This document shows positions 20,179-30,275 of a DNA stretch of 64,000 nucleotides, piece by piece (positions within the stretch are counted from its first letter, which is position 1; each line of letters opens with the position of its first letter). The position numbers and the translations under genes were made by a program. Location: assembly GCA_033557465.1 (NCBI GenBank), contig CM066033.1:20213080-20277079 (forward strand), written 5' to 3'. The notes below the pieces were generated by a model. The model ran no database searches. It was not told the DNA's origin and saw only the letters and a program-made list of their open reading frames with translations. This DNA comes from Ichthyophis bannanicus (taxonomy: Eukaryota; Chordata; Amphibia; Gymnophiona; Ichthyophiidae).

Positions 20179-21670
20179 ATGACTATGTGTCTTCAGTGCC
20201 TCGTGTGTGGTTCCCGTCGGGGCTCGATCTCGGATGCGAGGGGAGGGGGGTGTCATGGCTGTGCATCTGAAGCGCTAACTATGGAGCAAGAAAGGCAGGA
20301 TAAGTCTAAAGAAGGGACTCCTTTGGTGGCGCAGGGTCCTACAGCTTCTGCGGAAGTGGAGTCTCTACTAGCGTCTCCATCCGCTCCTCTTAATACAAAC
20401 CTGGCTTTGCCCGGTACTTCCACTACTCCGATGGCGGCTGGAGCAGTTCTCGGGGGTGTTTTCCCTGGATTTTGTGCTGCTGCTTCATCAGGCTTACTGT
20501 TTGTGGCAACAAGGGGCGGTTTCGGATGCTTCGCTACTTGGGGCCATAGAAAGGTTTGGAAGTGGTGCCGGTAGACCAGTTAAGAGGGCTCGGTCGGTGG
20601 AGGATCAGCCTCTTGGGTTGGACTGGCCGGAAAGAGAGGACTTCGATATGGAGCCAGAAGCAAGAATGGAGGCACTAGAGAAAGGTGAGATTCAAGAACC
20701 TGAAGATCAGGTGAGGATTATCCGGCTCTTTCGGAGAGAGGAGCTGACAGCGCTCATTACGGAGTCGCTTCAGTCTCTCAACCTTTCGTCTGTAGTACCA
20801 GCGGAGGATGAGGGGTTGGAGGATCCTCTCATTCAAGCTGTACGGAAGTCACAGGCTGTTTTTCCAGTTCACCTTTTGGTTAAACAGATGATTCAGGATG
20901 AATGAGATTTGCCGGAGGTAGGATTGCCAGGTATGAGGTCTATGAATCGTCTCTATCCCTTGGCTGATTAGGAACGTGAGGTATTTCGTTCTCCGCGTAT
21001 AGATGCAGCAGTTTCAGTGGTCATGAAGAAGACTACCATTCCGGTTGAAGGCAGTGCGGCTTTGAAGGACGCACAGGATCGGAAGGTGGACGCCTTATTA
21101 AAGCAAGTTTTTGAGGTTAATGTTCTGTCTCTACAAGCGTCTATTTGTGGGGCTTGGGTAGCGAGAGCATGTCTTCGCTGGTCGCAGCATTTGCAACAGC
21201 CAGCACAACAAACTCAGGAGCAGTTAGCGGATGTGACAAGGCTAGAGTTAGGTTCAGCTTATTTAGCCAGTGTCCACTATGGTCTTATTAGAGGTTTGGC
21301 GAATAGCATGGCTTCTTTGGTAGCAGCACGCCGCTATCTCTAGCTAAGAAATTGGGCAGGGGACAGTTCCTTCATGTCGCATCTTAGCAAACTTCCTTTT
21401 AAGGGGAAGTTCTTGTTTGGAGAGGATCTTGACAAGCTGATCAAAGATTTGGGGAAATCAAAAGGGGGTCACTTGCCGGAAAATAAGCTGAAGCAGGGCC
21501 GGACTCCGTTACCTTCGCTGGGTCAACCTCAGGATTTCAGGCATTTTCGTATCTCCCGTTTGGGAGGCTTTCAAAGAGGAAGATTTTCCTCTCGAGGTCA
21601 AAGTTTTAGAGGATTCCAGGGAGCAGGCAGAGGTTTGCTAATCCCCTTCCTCGGGATTTAGGAAACCCAG
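20179..21670 (+). pseudogene. DIRS family B Gag-like pseudogene
   Basis: It is collinear with the family A gag. It begins MTMCLQCLVCGSRRGSIS, then ALEKGEIQEPEDQVRIIRLF, VFPVHLLVKQMIQDE, TTIPVEGSAALKDAQDRKVD and LPFKGKFLFGEDLDKLIKDLG, ending near the FRGFQGAGRG stretch. Breaks are a frame change near 20460-20560 and stops at 20903-20905, near 20968 (LAD-stop) and 21341-21343. The order of motifs is intact, so decay came after insertion. Confidence 0.8.
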
Positions 21671-21676
21671 CTACAC

Positions 21677-21819
21677 TAACAGATGGGTTTAAAAAAGGTT
21701 TGGACAAGTTCCTGGAGAAAAGATCCATAAACCATTATTAAGATGGGACCTAGGATATCAATGCTTGACCCAGTACAAGCATTGTGGAACCTGTGTCTTT
21801 TGGGGAAACTGCTAGGTAC
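21677..21819 (+). repeat. CR1-B LINE 3' tail, first part
   Basis: This matches 51375-51490 and 59757-59895 (TTTGGACAAGTTCCTGGAG, CCATAAACCATTATTAA, TACAAGCATTGTGGAACC). It continues at 23105 after the solo LTR. It sits where the DIRS RT gene should be. Confidence 0.85.
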
Positions 21820-22741
21820 TGTGATGGAGCTGACACTACGGAAGCTATGGAGTTAGGAGAGAACTATGTTTCTTTTAAAGAAACTGATTTACAGAGAATG
21901 CAGTTACCAAGAAGTGTATCTAGAGGGAGCAGGCATGAGGCTGCAGAAGGTAGGCTGACACACCCAGATTGTAATGATGCAATAGCTAATCAAACACACC
22001 TGAGTAGAGGGCCAGAAAGCTCACTAGAGAAATGGCTTTATAAGCATTTTTTGGTTAGGAGAGTACAGAGAGGACCCCAGGAGGGGAGAGGACCACAGCA
22101 GGAGGAGAGAGGATCCCTGGAAGAGAGAGGACCCCAGGAGCAGAGAGTTCCACAGATACAGAGAGCAACAGAAGCCCCTGCTACTAAGGAGAGAGAAAGG
22201 GGAAAGCTCCAACTACGGAAGGAAAGGCAGTTAAGCTTGCAGTTCTTGGAAGGAAGGGACAGCTTCCAGGAAGGACAAACCCATGCTGAAAAGCTTCAGA
22301 AAGAAGTCTTCAGCGAAGACAGAGTAAGCAGAAGAGTGCCTGGTAGAGGGAATACCAGCAACGCACGTCTCAGAGAACAAAGGTACATTCACACTTCCTT
22401 TCCTAAATGTGAGCCAGGTCCTAGAAAAGCTTGTAAACCCGAAAGCCATAGCAATAAGAAACAAAGCTGGGAAAAGCTTTGGAAACCTGTGCAGAAGGTC
22501 CTAGATAAAAGCCATATTAATTGTTTACCAGACCAGGTCCAGCCAGACTGGAAATTCTTGGAGAGAACCACTGAAGGTACAACCAGTTTTACCTAGGGAA
22601 AGCTCAGGCTTAGCAGACAACATATCTGAACAAGAGGATATGCAAATAGAGCTGGTAGAACCGGAACCATTGCGGTCTGAGTACCCTATGGACTGTACTC
22701 TCTGTGTAGCTGAGAGTATAGAATCTCTCACAGAGTTATAG
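21820..22741 (+). pseudogene. U3-encoded frame in the solo LTR, homologous to the Gypsy LTR protein
   Basis: The frame is open from the first LTR codon (CDGADTTEAMELGENYVS, compare CGTAEPMQTGKKVLNS in the other LTR) to a stop at 22594-22596. A second frame runs on to TAG 22739-22741 and encodes EDMQIELVEPEPLRSEYPMDC..C...SIESL. The end aligns codon by codon with the 3' LTR copy of the Gypsy element, with synonymous third-base changes (GAT/GAC, AGC/AGT, TCC/TCT). The middle has a GPQE/ERGPQE-like repetitive region (about 22070-22150). The frame change lies between about 22250 and 22590. Confidence 0.55.
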
Positions 22742-23104
22742 CATAAGACACGCTCTAAAATGCCACTGCTTTGTTGGGCTGGAAAGAAGAAGCTTTTTTG
22801 TGTTTATTTAACCTGTTTGTTTTGAAAAACCCTGCTTGAATGGAAAAGACTGTGAAGCTCTTATAACAGTTTTGGACTGTGTAAATACTTTGGTAGAAAC
22901 CCTGAATCAAGGTGAATTCTGTTGACTTCTATGAGAACCTTAGCGCATCAAGGGAATAAAACCTTATATTTAACCCTGCACAAGGCTCACACAACTATTC
23001 TTTATTAAGAAGGGAACTACAAGGACCATAATGCACCTACTTCAACAAACAATAATTGTCTGCCCTGACCCTTCAGCATGCTGCCACTGGGAGGCGCTAT
23101 GACA
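21820..23104 (+). mobile_element. Solo LTR of a second Gypsy lineage
   Basis: The 1,285-bp unit starts TGTGATGGAG and ends GCTATGACA. It is flanked by GTAC on both sides (21816-21819 and 23105-23108), a 4-bp target duplication, and it splits a CR1 tail whose two halves then fit together. It contains AATAAA at 22955-22960. Overall similarity to the LTR at 18322 is low at the DNA level, but length, 4-bp duplication and the encoded frame agree. The internal part has been lost by LTR-LTR recombination. Confidence 0.85.
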
Positions 23105-23205
23105 GTACGTATGACCTAGATTGGCCACTGTTGGAAATGGGATACTGGGCTTGATGGACCTTGGTCTGACCCATTATGGCATATCTTATGTTCTTATGTA
23201 ACTCA
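23105..23205 (+). repeat. CR1-B LINE 3' tail, second part
   Basis: This is the continuation of 21677-21819 (GACCTAGATTGGCCACTGTT, GGGCTTGATGGACCTTGGTC), ending in the short TTATGTTCTTATG repeats that mark the 3' end of CR1 elements. Confidence 0.85.
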
Positions 23206-23775
23206 GAGTTGCAGGCCTTGTCCTGTCAGGAACCGTTTCTGACTTTCTCTAGGGAAAAAGTGGTGCTGTGTCCCGTTCCGTCCTGTTTTCCAAAGGTAGT
23301 TTTGCCATTTCATGTGAATCAATCTGTCTTCTTGCCAGTATTGGATATTTCGGATGAGAATGCATCTGACCATAGCTTGCGTTTGTTAGACATAAAGAGA
23401 GTTCTTTGGCGATACTTGAAGGTCTTGGAGTCCTTCCGCAAGTCTGAGCGTTTGTTTGTTCTCTTTAGAGGTCCACGTAAGGGTGAAGCGGCAGCCAAAG
23501 CTTCAACTTCCAGAATAGTCCGTGAAGCAATAGCATCAGCTTATATCTTGCAAGGTTGTCAGGTGCCCATGGGGCTGCGGGCTCATTCCACTAAAGCGCA
23601 AGTGACTTCGTGGGCGGAACATAGTTTGACTGCTCCGGTTGAGATTTGCAGAGCAGCCACTTGGTCTTCCTTGAATACTTTTAGTAAACATTATCGCCTA
23701 GATGTTCAAGCGGCGGGAGATGCCTGTTTCGGGTCTGCGATTTTGCGGTCCGGGTGGACAGGTCCCTCCCAGTAA
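23206..23775 (+). pseudogene. DIRS family B tyrosine recombinase, C-terminal part
   Basis: About 190 codons remain, starting in the middle of the catalytic domain (SELQALSCQEPF). The conserved PFHVNQ, FRKSERLFVLF, RAHSTKAQVTSWAEHS, EICRAATW and FSKHYRLD segments follow. The His-x-x-Arg motif reads HSTK, so the catalytic Arg is Lys. The N-terminal half, including the first catalytic Arg, was lost together with the RT region where the CR1 tail now lies. It ends with TAA 23773-23775. Confidence 0.8.
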
Positions 23776-23792
23776 TTTACTGCTCTGTTACA

Positions 23793-23889
23793 TCCCAGAG
23801 GTGAGGGACTGGGACTGGAGGGAGATAAGGAAAGAGAAATTAGACTTACCTGCTAATTGTTATTCCTTGAGGAACTTCAGTCCAGTCCC
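23793..23889 (+). repeat. DIRS family B internal complementary region
   Basis: The first half (CCCAGAGGTGAGGGACTGG...) should be the reverse complement of the left end. The second half (AGAAATTAGACTTACCTGCT, then CCTTGAGGAACT) is the reverse complement of the right end at 24280-24329. It predicts a left end that is not present in this window. Confidence 0.8.
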
Positions 23890-24164
23890 GATTCCCGCCC
23901 GGGGTTTGTCAGCCTCCGCAGAGTCTTTGTGTTTGTGTGGGGTGACAGCAGCCGGGCAATAGAAAATCAGCAAATTTTTTCTGTACTCAGACAATGTATA
24001 CTCTGTATTCTTTCTTCTCTCTCCTTTCTGTCCTATTTCCTTCAAGCGGGAGAGGGAGAGTTATCCTTTTATTTAAGGGGGATTTAGTTCAGTTTAAGAG
24101 TTACGTTGTTGTATTTAATATTATTGCTACTTATTTGTTGCTCCTTTGAGTCTGCTTTGTCATT

Positions 24165-24329
24165 AAATCACTGGGAGCTGGTGGGAGGTGCCAGCAGGAT
24201 ATGTACAGTGGTGTCACAATTCTGACATGCCCAGTCTGCATGCTGCGAGAGGAGGTGCACTACCCAGAGGTGAGGGACTGGACTGGAGTTCCTCAAGGAA
24301 CAATTAGCAGGTAAGTCTAATTTCTCTTT
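24165..24329 (+). repeat. Right end of DIRS family B
   Basis: Includes CTGGTGGGAGGTGCCAGCAG, GAGGTGCACTACCCAGAGGT and the terminal CAGGTAAGTCTAATTTCTCT. It resembles the ends of the antisense element at 46759-55653. Confidence 0.8.
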
Positions 24330-24339
24330 ACTGCTACAT

Positions 24340-25140
24340 GAGGAAGAGCCTGCAGGGTCCCTCAATTTACGTCAAGATGCATCAGCTCCCTCCTCAGCTG
24401 CCAGGGCCTTATCTCCATTCTCTCCCTTGGAGGATGCCCCTCTTCCTCCTCTTTTACTCCTGCAGCAGCCACAGCAGCCCAGTGCAGGCAACATGGATCA
24501 AGATTTGGCCCAATTTATGTCCCTCTTCAGGCAAGCTTGAGGCCTTTGGGTATCCACATCAGCTTCCCTCAAAGTGAGCACTTCTTCCTCCAGGCTAGTG
24601 GCAGTGGCAGTGGCAGCTAACAGGGCACAAAAGCACACTCTGACTGAGTTCACCTCAGAAGAGTCCACGCAGCATGTAAAAGAGATCTCCTGAGCTTCAC
24701 TGGATGGTGCAATGGAACAGGATCATCTCTCCATAGAGGATAGCCCTCTATCTTCAGATCGGGAAGACGGGGAGTGGTCTCCTTCCGATGACCAAGCAAA
24801 AGATCAGGAGGCAGCTCAGGATGTCAATTTATTCCGTAAGTAGGAACTTCTAGCATTGATTACTCAGGCGGTGGATGCATTGTGCCTCTCGGAATCTCAA
24901 GAACAGGAAATGATGCAAACTGCTTCTCAGGCGCTTACCAGAGGATAGACCAAAGACAGCTAACCACTGTTCGGGTCGGAGTTCATTCCCTTTTTCCTCC
25001 TCCCAGGTGAGTGAGTTTCAGAGATTCTTGGCCTTTCCGACCAGGTTGGTATTCGGGGCCTCCATACTCCAGGACTGCCCCTAGGTCGCAGCCTTTTTGG
25101 GCGGTGTATCAGACAAAGGACTCCTTCTCTGCCCCCTCAA
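24340..25140 (+). pseudogene. DIRS family C gag remnant
   Basis: Recognisable only by short segments in order: an acidic stretch SPSDDQAKDQEAAQDVNLFR, then a stop, ELLALITQAVDALCLSE, and an Arg/Gly-type C-terminus near 25020-25130. There are many stops and frame changes, and the conserved TTIPVEGSAALKD block is missing. Confidence 0.6.
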
Positions 25141-25143
25141 AGT

Positions 25144-26627
25144 TTGCCGTCCCTAGCTGCTCCTCCCACTGACGCTCCTCTGGCCCACTCTGGGATGCCT
25201 CCAGTAGGGGGCCATCTGGCCCTATTTGCCCACAAGTGGGAAAAGATCACCACCGATCAATGGGTCCTCAGTATTGTCTACTGCGGCAATGTTCTAGAAT
25301 GCGCCTACGGCAATGTTCTAGAATGCGCCTATCCTATACACAATACCTTCATAGTTTCCCCTTGTGGCTCGGGGACAAAGCAGGAAGCCATACAGTTCAT
25401 TCTCCGCTGCCTGTTGGACCTTGGCCATTGAACAGTGCCTCTACCAGAGACCACTACCGGACACTACTCCATCTACGCAGCCGTTCCAAAGAAGGATGGC
25501 TCCTTTCAACCCACTCTGGACCTGTATCAACAGCGCTTTCTGCATTTTACAGTGCTAGGATGCCACTTTCAGTTCAGTGCATTGCTGTTTGGTCTCACAA
25601 CAGCTCTATGTACCTTCTTCAAGGTCATGGTTGTAGTAGCAGCACCTCTGCGGAAGCAGGGTATCCACATGCATCCGTACCTGGATGACTAGCTCATCGG
25701 GGCAAAGTCTTATCTGGAGGCTCTAGCAGCTGCTTCCCAAGTCGTGACTTTCCTGGCGCATCTAGACTAGGAAGTCAATCACGCCAAGAGCTGTCTCAGT
25801 CCTTCCCAGTCCCTGGAGTTCCTGGGGGCCCACTTTGACACCCGCCTTGGGCGGGTCTTCCTCTCGCCAGCTGCAGAGACTCTCAGGCCAACTCCAAATG
25901 TTCTGCCTTCAGGCTCGGCCCTGGGGTGGGACTGTCTTCAAGTTTTGGGGGCCATGGCAGCGATGATCTATGTCGTCCCTTGGGCATGAGCCCACATGCG
26001 ACCCCTGCAATAGGCCCTTCTAACTCGCTGGTCTCTAGCAACGCAGGACTACAATCAGCTCGAGGTGCGAGCAGTCCGCCTTGCTCTGCAGACCTTTCTC
26101 CTGCTACTCTGCCATCACTCTGTCTGCGTCCTCTGCGACAATGCCACTACAGTGGCCTATCTCAACCAACAGGATGACACAAAAGCCAGGAGTCGCCAGG
26201 GAGATGTTGCTACTCCTCCTTTGCGCCAAGCGGCACTTGCAATCTCTCTCAGCCCAACGCATTGCCGGGGTAGACAACGTTCAAGCCAACTTTCTCAGTC
26301 GACATACTCTGGACCCTGGCAAGTAGGAGCTCCATCTGATGGCCTTCCAGTGTATTGAGTCTCTGGGACCAACTCAGGTTCGACCTCATGCCCACTTCTG
26401 CGAACGCCAAAGGCTCCGACTTCTTCAGTCGCTGCAGGGAATTCGGCTATCAGGGGATAGACACCCTGGCCCAGCATTGGCCAGTGGTCTCGTTGCTACA
26501 CTTGTTTCCACCATGGCCACTGATCGGGAGTTGTATCCATCGCATCAAGTCTCACCCCGTTCTGGTGGTCCTGGTCGCACCCAGCTGGTCCTTGCACCCG
26601 TGGTATGCGGACCTTGTTAAGAAGTAA
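25144..26627 (+). pseudogene. DIRS family C reverse transcriptase, RNase H and methylase
   Basis: RT starts near HKWEKITTDQWVLSIV. A 24-bp tandem duplication (25285-25308 and 25309-25332) repeats GNVLECAY in frame. Next come YSIYAAVPKKDGS and FSALLFGLTTALCTFFKV. The catalytic MHPYLDD box is directly followed by a stop at 25690-25692. Weak RNase H (LEVRAVRLALQ, LCDNATTVAYLNQQ, VQANFLSR) and methylase segments (PTSANAKGSDFFSR, FPPWPLIGSCIHRI, HPWYADLVKK) follow in three frames. The copy is inactive. Confidence 0.8.
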
Positions 26628-26639
26628 CGTCTAGTTCAT

Positions 26640-27650
26640 AAAGGCTATTCGCTTAAGCTGGTTCAGATTCTGCTTAAAGCACGCTGCCCATCCACATCGT
26701 TGGCTTACACTCGCATATGGCGCTTGCTTGAGTCATGGTGCGCTCATCAACAGTGTTCTCCATGTGAGTGCAGATTCCAGAAATCCTAGTGTTTCTACAG
26801 TACGGCTTGATAATGGGCTTGCTCTCAGCTCTCTCTTAGTACAAGTAGCAGTCCTCAGTGGCCCTATTGCGGGGCATTCGCTTGCATCTCAAGCAGACAT
26901 CAGTCGTTTCCTGTGTGGGGTCTGCACACTAAGGCCTCCACTCCGTCCACTTGTTCCCTCTTGGGACCTTTCTCTCATGCTCCGGATTCTTATGAAGACT
27001 CCCTTTGAGCCTCCCCAGCATGCTATTCTCAGAGAATTTTCCTTAAATATGGTCTTAGTTACTAGCAAATCAGCCAGGCGTGTGTTGGAACTACAGGCGC
27101 TCTCCTGTCAAGAGCCCTTTTTCTTATTCACTTCTGAAGGGGTGTCACTTCGTGTCGTGCCCTCCTTCTTACCCAAGGTGCTTTCGCCCTTTCATGTGAA
27201 TCAGACCATTTCCTTACCCTCCTTTCCGAAGGAACAGGGCTCTGAATCTCTGGACAATTTTCAAGCAGTCAGTGTCCGGAGAGTTCTACGTCGCTACCTT
27301 ATTTATTTATTTACATTCTCTTTTATACTGCGCTATTCTGCATCAGTGCGGTATATAAGGTCACAGCTTCCTTTCGGAAGTCAGATCCCCTGTTTGTATT
27401 ATTTGCTGGGCCGCGTAAAGGCCTGGCAGTGTCCAAGGCTACGATTATGCACTGGATCAAGCACACCATCGAATCCGCTTACAGTCTGCATAACAAGTCC
27501 ATCCTCGTGGGGCTTCATGCGCCTTCCACGCAGGCTCAGGCAGCGTCTTGGGCGGAATGCTTGCATGTTTTGCCCATTGACATTTGTCGTGCGGCCATCT
27601 GGTCCTCTCTATCCACTTTCACGTGCCACTACCACCTCGACTGGCCTTAG
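26640..27650 (+). pseudogene. DIRS family C tyrosine recombinase with a 56-bp insert
   Basis: It reads KGYSLKLVQILLKA... at the start and continues through SARRVLELQALSCQEPF and PFHVNQ. At 27301-27356 a 56-bp repeat fragment interrupts the codon series of RRYL-KVTASFRKS and shifts the frame. The His-x-x-Arg segment reads APSTQ in place of AHSNR, so both catalytic residues are lost, while the FTCHYHLD tyrosine remains. Confidence 0.8.
27301..27356 (+). repeat. 56-bp SINE-head insertion in DIRS recombinase
   Basis: ATTTATTTATTTACATTCTC, then TGCGCTATTCTGCATCAGTG CGGT. It matches the heads of the repeats at 14160-14215 and 57690-57735. On either side the DIRS reading continues without loss (TACCTT before, AAGGTC after), so the borders are exact. 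Confidence 0.8.
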
Positions 27651-27740
27651 TGGCGCGGCTTGGGTCGAGGCGCATTTCGGGGCCATTGTGGTAGAAGCGG
27701 CCGTTCCTTCCCACCCATCAGGGATGTAGCTTGGGTACTT

Positions 27741-27823
27741 CCTACTTGTCTGGACTGGTCTAGCAGGATGAATTGGAAGAAGAAATTTCCTTTCCGGGAA
27801 TCCTGCTAGACCAGTCCAGGACC
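27741..27823 (+). repeat. DIRS family C internal complementary region
   Basis: TACTTGTCTGGACTGGTCTA, then GCAGGATGAATTGGAAGAAG, matches in reverse complement the left end at 6789. The second half (TTTCCTTTCCGGGAATCCTG...) matches the right end at 28170-28196. Confidence 0.8.
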
Positions 27824-28044
27824 CACCCCTCACTGCATTCTTCAGCAACAGCCTTGGGTCGTCATTCATTTAATACAGCTTTCTGGAAGTACAGGCTGTG
27901 ATCTCAGTTTCAGGCTCAGAAGTCACTTTAGCCTGCCTACGCCCTTTGTACATAGTTGCACTTGTTGGTGCTCACCGTTCCAGGTCCCCTGGGGCGTATT
28001 AATGCGTTTTGGTTGACATGGGGCTTCCTCTGCTTTTACATAAG

Positions 28045-28196
28045 TATACTGAGGGTGACACCTAAGAGAGCCTCTCTCTATGCCAGAGCCTGTTTGTTTG
28101 AGGCTTCTGACACTTTCTCTGTCTCCAACATCTGCTGACAGAGGGACTTAACCCATTTGTCTGGACTGGTCTAGCAGGATTCCCAGAAAGGAAATT
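28045..28196 (+). repeat. Right inverted terminal repeat of DIRS family C
   Basis: This is the reverse complement of 6789-6936. It ends in GGATTCCCAGAAAGGAAATT. Confidence 0.8.
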
Positions 28197-28396
28197 AACA
28201 GCAAGTGAAATTTCTCCTTCGTGTTCCCTGCCTTGGTTCCATATCATTGCTACAGAAGGTTCATAAAGCTTTTCACCAGGGTACTTTAATTTTCAGATCT
28301 TGCAGGATTCCAATCATCCCACTTTTATCCAAGTGTTGCTCTTCTGAAGTCTTACCTTTCCCTATCAATTCAGTTACTTTTCCATTTTTCTTACAG
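28197..28396 (+). other. End of intron 1
   Basis: No gene. It ends in a pyrimidine tract (TTTTCCATTTTTCTTACAG) that serves as the acceptor for the exon at 28397. Confidence 0.6.
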
Positions 28397-28504
28397 GCAG
28401 AAGAGGCTACTGTACGGATCCCACAGAAGAGAGCCTGAAAACAGAAGAGGTTCATCTCAGGAACCAGCTGGAGGGAGGAGAGGAGAATACTGACACCAAG
28501 ATGG
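28397..28504 (+). CDS. Linker exon of the KRAB zinc-finger gene
   Basis: The 108-bp exon lies between acceptor TTTTTCTTACAG and donor ATGG/GTGAGC. Entered in phase 1 (the only fully open frame) it gives about 36 codons containing RRGYCTDPTEESLKTEE and then an acidic, Glu-rich stretch ending TDTKM. It leaves in phase 1, and the terminal exon at 60323 begins with GT to complete a Gly codon. Such acidic linker exons between the KRAB B-box and the finger exon are common in amphibian KRAB zinc-finger genes. There are no independent homology data, so the call rests on splice sites, phase and composition. Confidence 0.7.
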
Positions 28505-28701
28505 GTGAGCCAAGAATTCCTTTATGATACAATCCTTGCTATGTGCAGTGGAATATTTCTAAACTTAAGCATAGAGGGTGAATGTTAGGGCATATCAACA
28601 GAGAGGTTCCGGTAAAGACAAAAGTAACTTAAATACCCTTAAGTATAGAACAGGCATGTCCAACTTCAAACAGGTCGTGATTTACTTATCTCCATGAACA
28701 A

Positions 28702-28850
28702 GCAGGAATGAGTCTTCACATATGGGTACGTCGGTACCGACGGAGCCTGCGTGGGAACGCTCCCCAGCGTCCAATCAGAAAGCTTTTGGGAGCATCCCAC
28801 AGCGCCTGCGTGCTGCCTTCCCGCCTTTCCAACTGTCTCTCCTCTGTTGT
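28702..28850 (+). repeat. Left inverted terminal repeat of DIRS family D
   Basis: Complementary to about 36706-36843, including TCCAATCAGAAAGCTTTTGG and CTGCCTTCC...AACTGTCTCTCCTC. Confidence 0.85.
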
Positions 28851-29076
28851 TCTTTTTCCGCGGAGCCAGCAGGACGTGTTCCTGTCACCGCAGAAGAATT
28901 TCCTTATTTTTTCTTTATTTCTTTTCTGTTGCGTCTGCCTTCCTCGACGCTATACCGGTACCGCCGGTCATTCTTCTTTTCTTTAAAAAAAAAAAAAAAA
29001 ATCTTTTTTTTCCATTTATTTTTCTTCAGGTGCCCTTCAGTTTTGGGCCCTAGGCCCAAAATCTTTTTCCTTAAAT

Positions 29077-30275
29077 ATGGAAAAGCCTGCCTCAGGATTT
29101 AAGAAGTGCACCAAATGTGGCGGTACTATCTCCGTCACCGACACCCATGACTGGTGTCTAAAATGTTTAGGCCCTGACCATTCCATTACAGATTGTGAGT
29201 CCTGTTCCATGATGTCTAAGAGAGGTCGACAGAACCGAGCTGCCAAGCTCAGTACCCTGTTTCCCTCTGATGCGGCTTCGGTAGCATCGACGTCTTCCAG
29301 GGCTTCTTCTTCCTCACATGGATCTCAGGTAACTAAACATAAATCCAGCCGGTCCTCGAAGGGTACATCTCCTTCGAAGCATCGAGATGCCTCTGGCCTT
29401 GCCCTCGAGGATTCGGCACCGGCAAAATTACACCGGCGAGAGGCTTCGGCCTCTAAAGCATCATCATCGGGGTTCCACGATGATCTCGATGGCATGGCCT
29501 CGACAGATCTCCTGGTGCCATGCTCTGGGGTACCGGTGACCTCCACCGGTACTGACTTCCAGGCATTGACGGCGTCGATGGATCAGAGGATTCTGTCCAT
29601 CGAACGCAGTCTGACGGTTTTCCTTGTGGCATCGATTCTCGTGGTACCGCAACAGACTACTCAGCCGGTACCGGCTCTGGCACCTATTCCAGTGCCGGTG
29701 GCGTTGACATCGGCATCGGTGTCCGCTATGCTGGTACTCTGCCCTCTGCAGCCCTCCGGTATCGATACTCCGGTACCGGTGATTCCCGATACCGATCCCG
29801 GTCGGTACAGGTATCGGGCTTTGCAAGAGCATCCCGACAGACGATACTTCGATTCCTCTGACGACTCTGAGGATTCTGAAGAGTCTGTCGATGCAGTGAT
29901 GCTTCTTCCACAGGAGGAGTCCTATACGAAGGATGTCTCCTCCAGAGGACTTGTCTTTTCAAGACTTTATCAGAGAGGTGGCTCGGGGCCTCTCTATTAC
30001 AGTAGCCCCAGAGTCAGAGCCAAGAGCTAAGGAGTTAGATATTTTACAATATCCTAAAACTCCTAAGGAGGCAGCTACCTTACCTATTCATGAGATTCTG
30101 TATGATCTCATGTTAAGGATGTGGGAAGCACCTCTCACCACCTCTCCTCATTCTCGCAGGTTGGACACCATGTATCTTGTCCCTCCTTGTCCAGGTTTCC
30201 ATAAAACCCGGCTTCCTCACCACTCTATTGTGGTTGAGTCTGCAATGAGAAAGATTAGAAGTGAGTGCCAAGAGA
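29077..30275 (+). pseudogene. DIRS family D Gag-like protein, part before the CR1 insertion
   Basis: It starts MEKPASGFKKCTKCGGTIS with a C-x2-C...C-x2-C zinc pattern (CTKCGG...WCLKCLG, residues 11-30). A Ser-rich and then Pro/Val-rich region follows with dense GGTACC/CCGGTACC-type sequence, then an acidic SSDDSEDSEESVD stretch. The frame changes near 29933-30020: the conserved continuation (EDLSFQDFIREVARGLSI..., VVESAMRKIRSECQE) is in the frame that runs to 30280. The CR1 element begins at about 30276, and gag resumes at about 32868. Confidence 0.75.

Larger units (their letters stand above)
19652..24329 (+). mobile_element. Decayed DIRS element (family B), RT region lost
   Basis: A gag remnant (20179-21670), a recombinase remnant (23206-23775), an internal complementary region (23793-23889) and a right end (24165-24329) are present. 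The whole RT/RNase H/methylase gene is absent: a CR1 tail split by a solo LTR occupies its place. No left inverted repeat of this family is found before the gag, either in 19652-20178 or in 6937-7250. The start is therefore set at the end of the Gypsy insertion and is uncertain. Confidence 0.75.
24330..28196 (+). mobile_element. DIRS element family C, body and right end
   Basis: Gag remnants, RT/RNase H/methylase, recombinase, an internal complementary region (27741-27823) and the right end (to GGAAATT 28196) are present. The left end directly abuts the right end of family B, and the matching family-C left end is found at 6789. The simplest reading is one family-C element of which the part before 24330 was split by all the insertions between 6937 and 24329. 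All genes are decayed, more heavily than in family A. Confidence 0.75.

Noticed and set aside
22070..22150. Coiled-coil or collagen-like gene in the GPQE-rich stretch
   Set aside because: The stretch is an internal repetitive part of the solo LTR frame, and borders and target duplication show it is LTR sequence.
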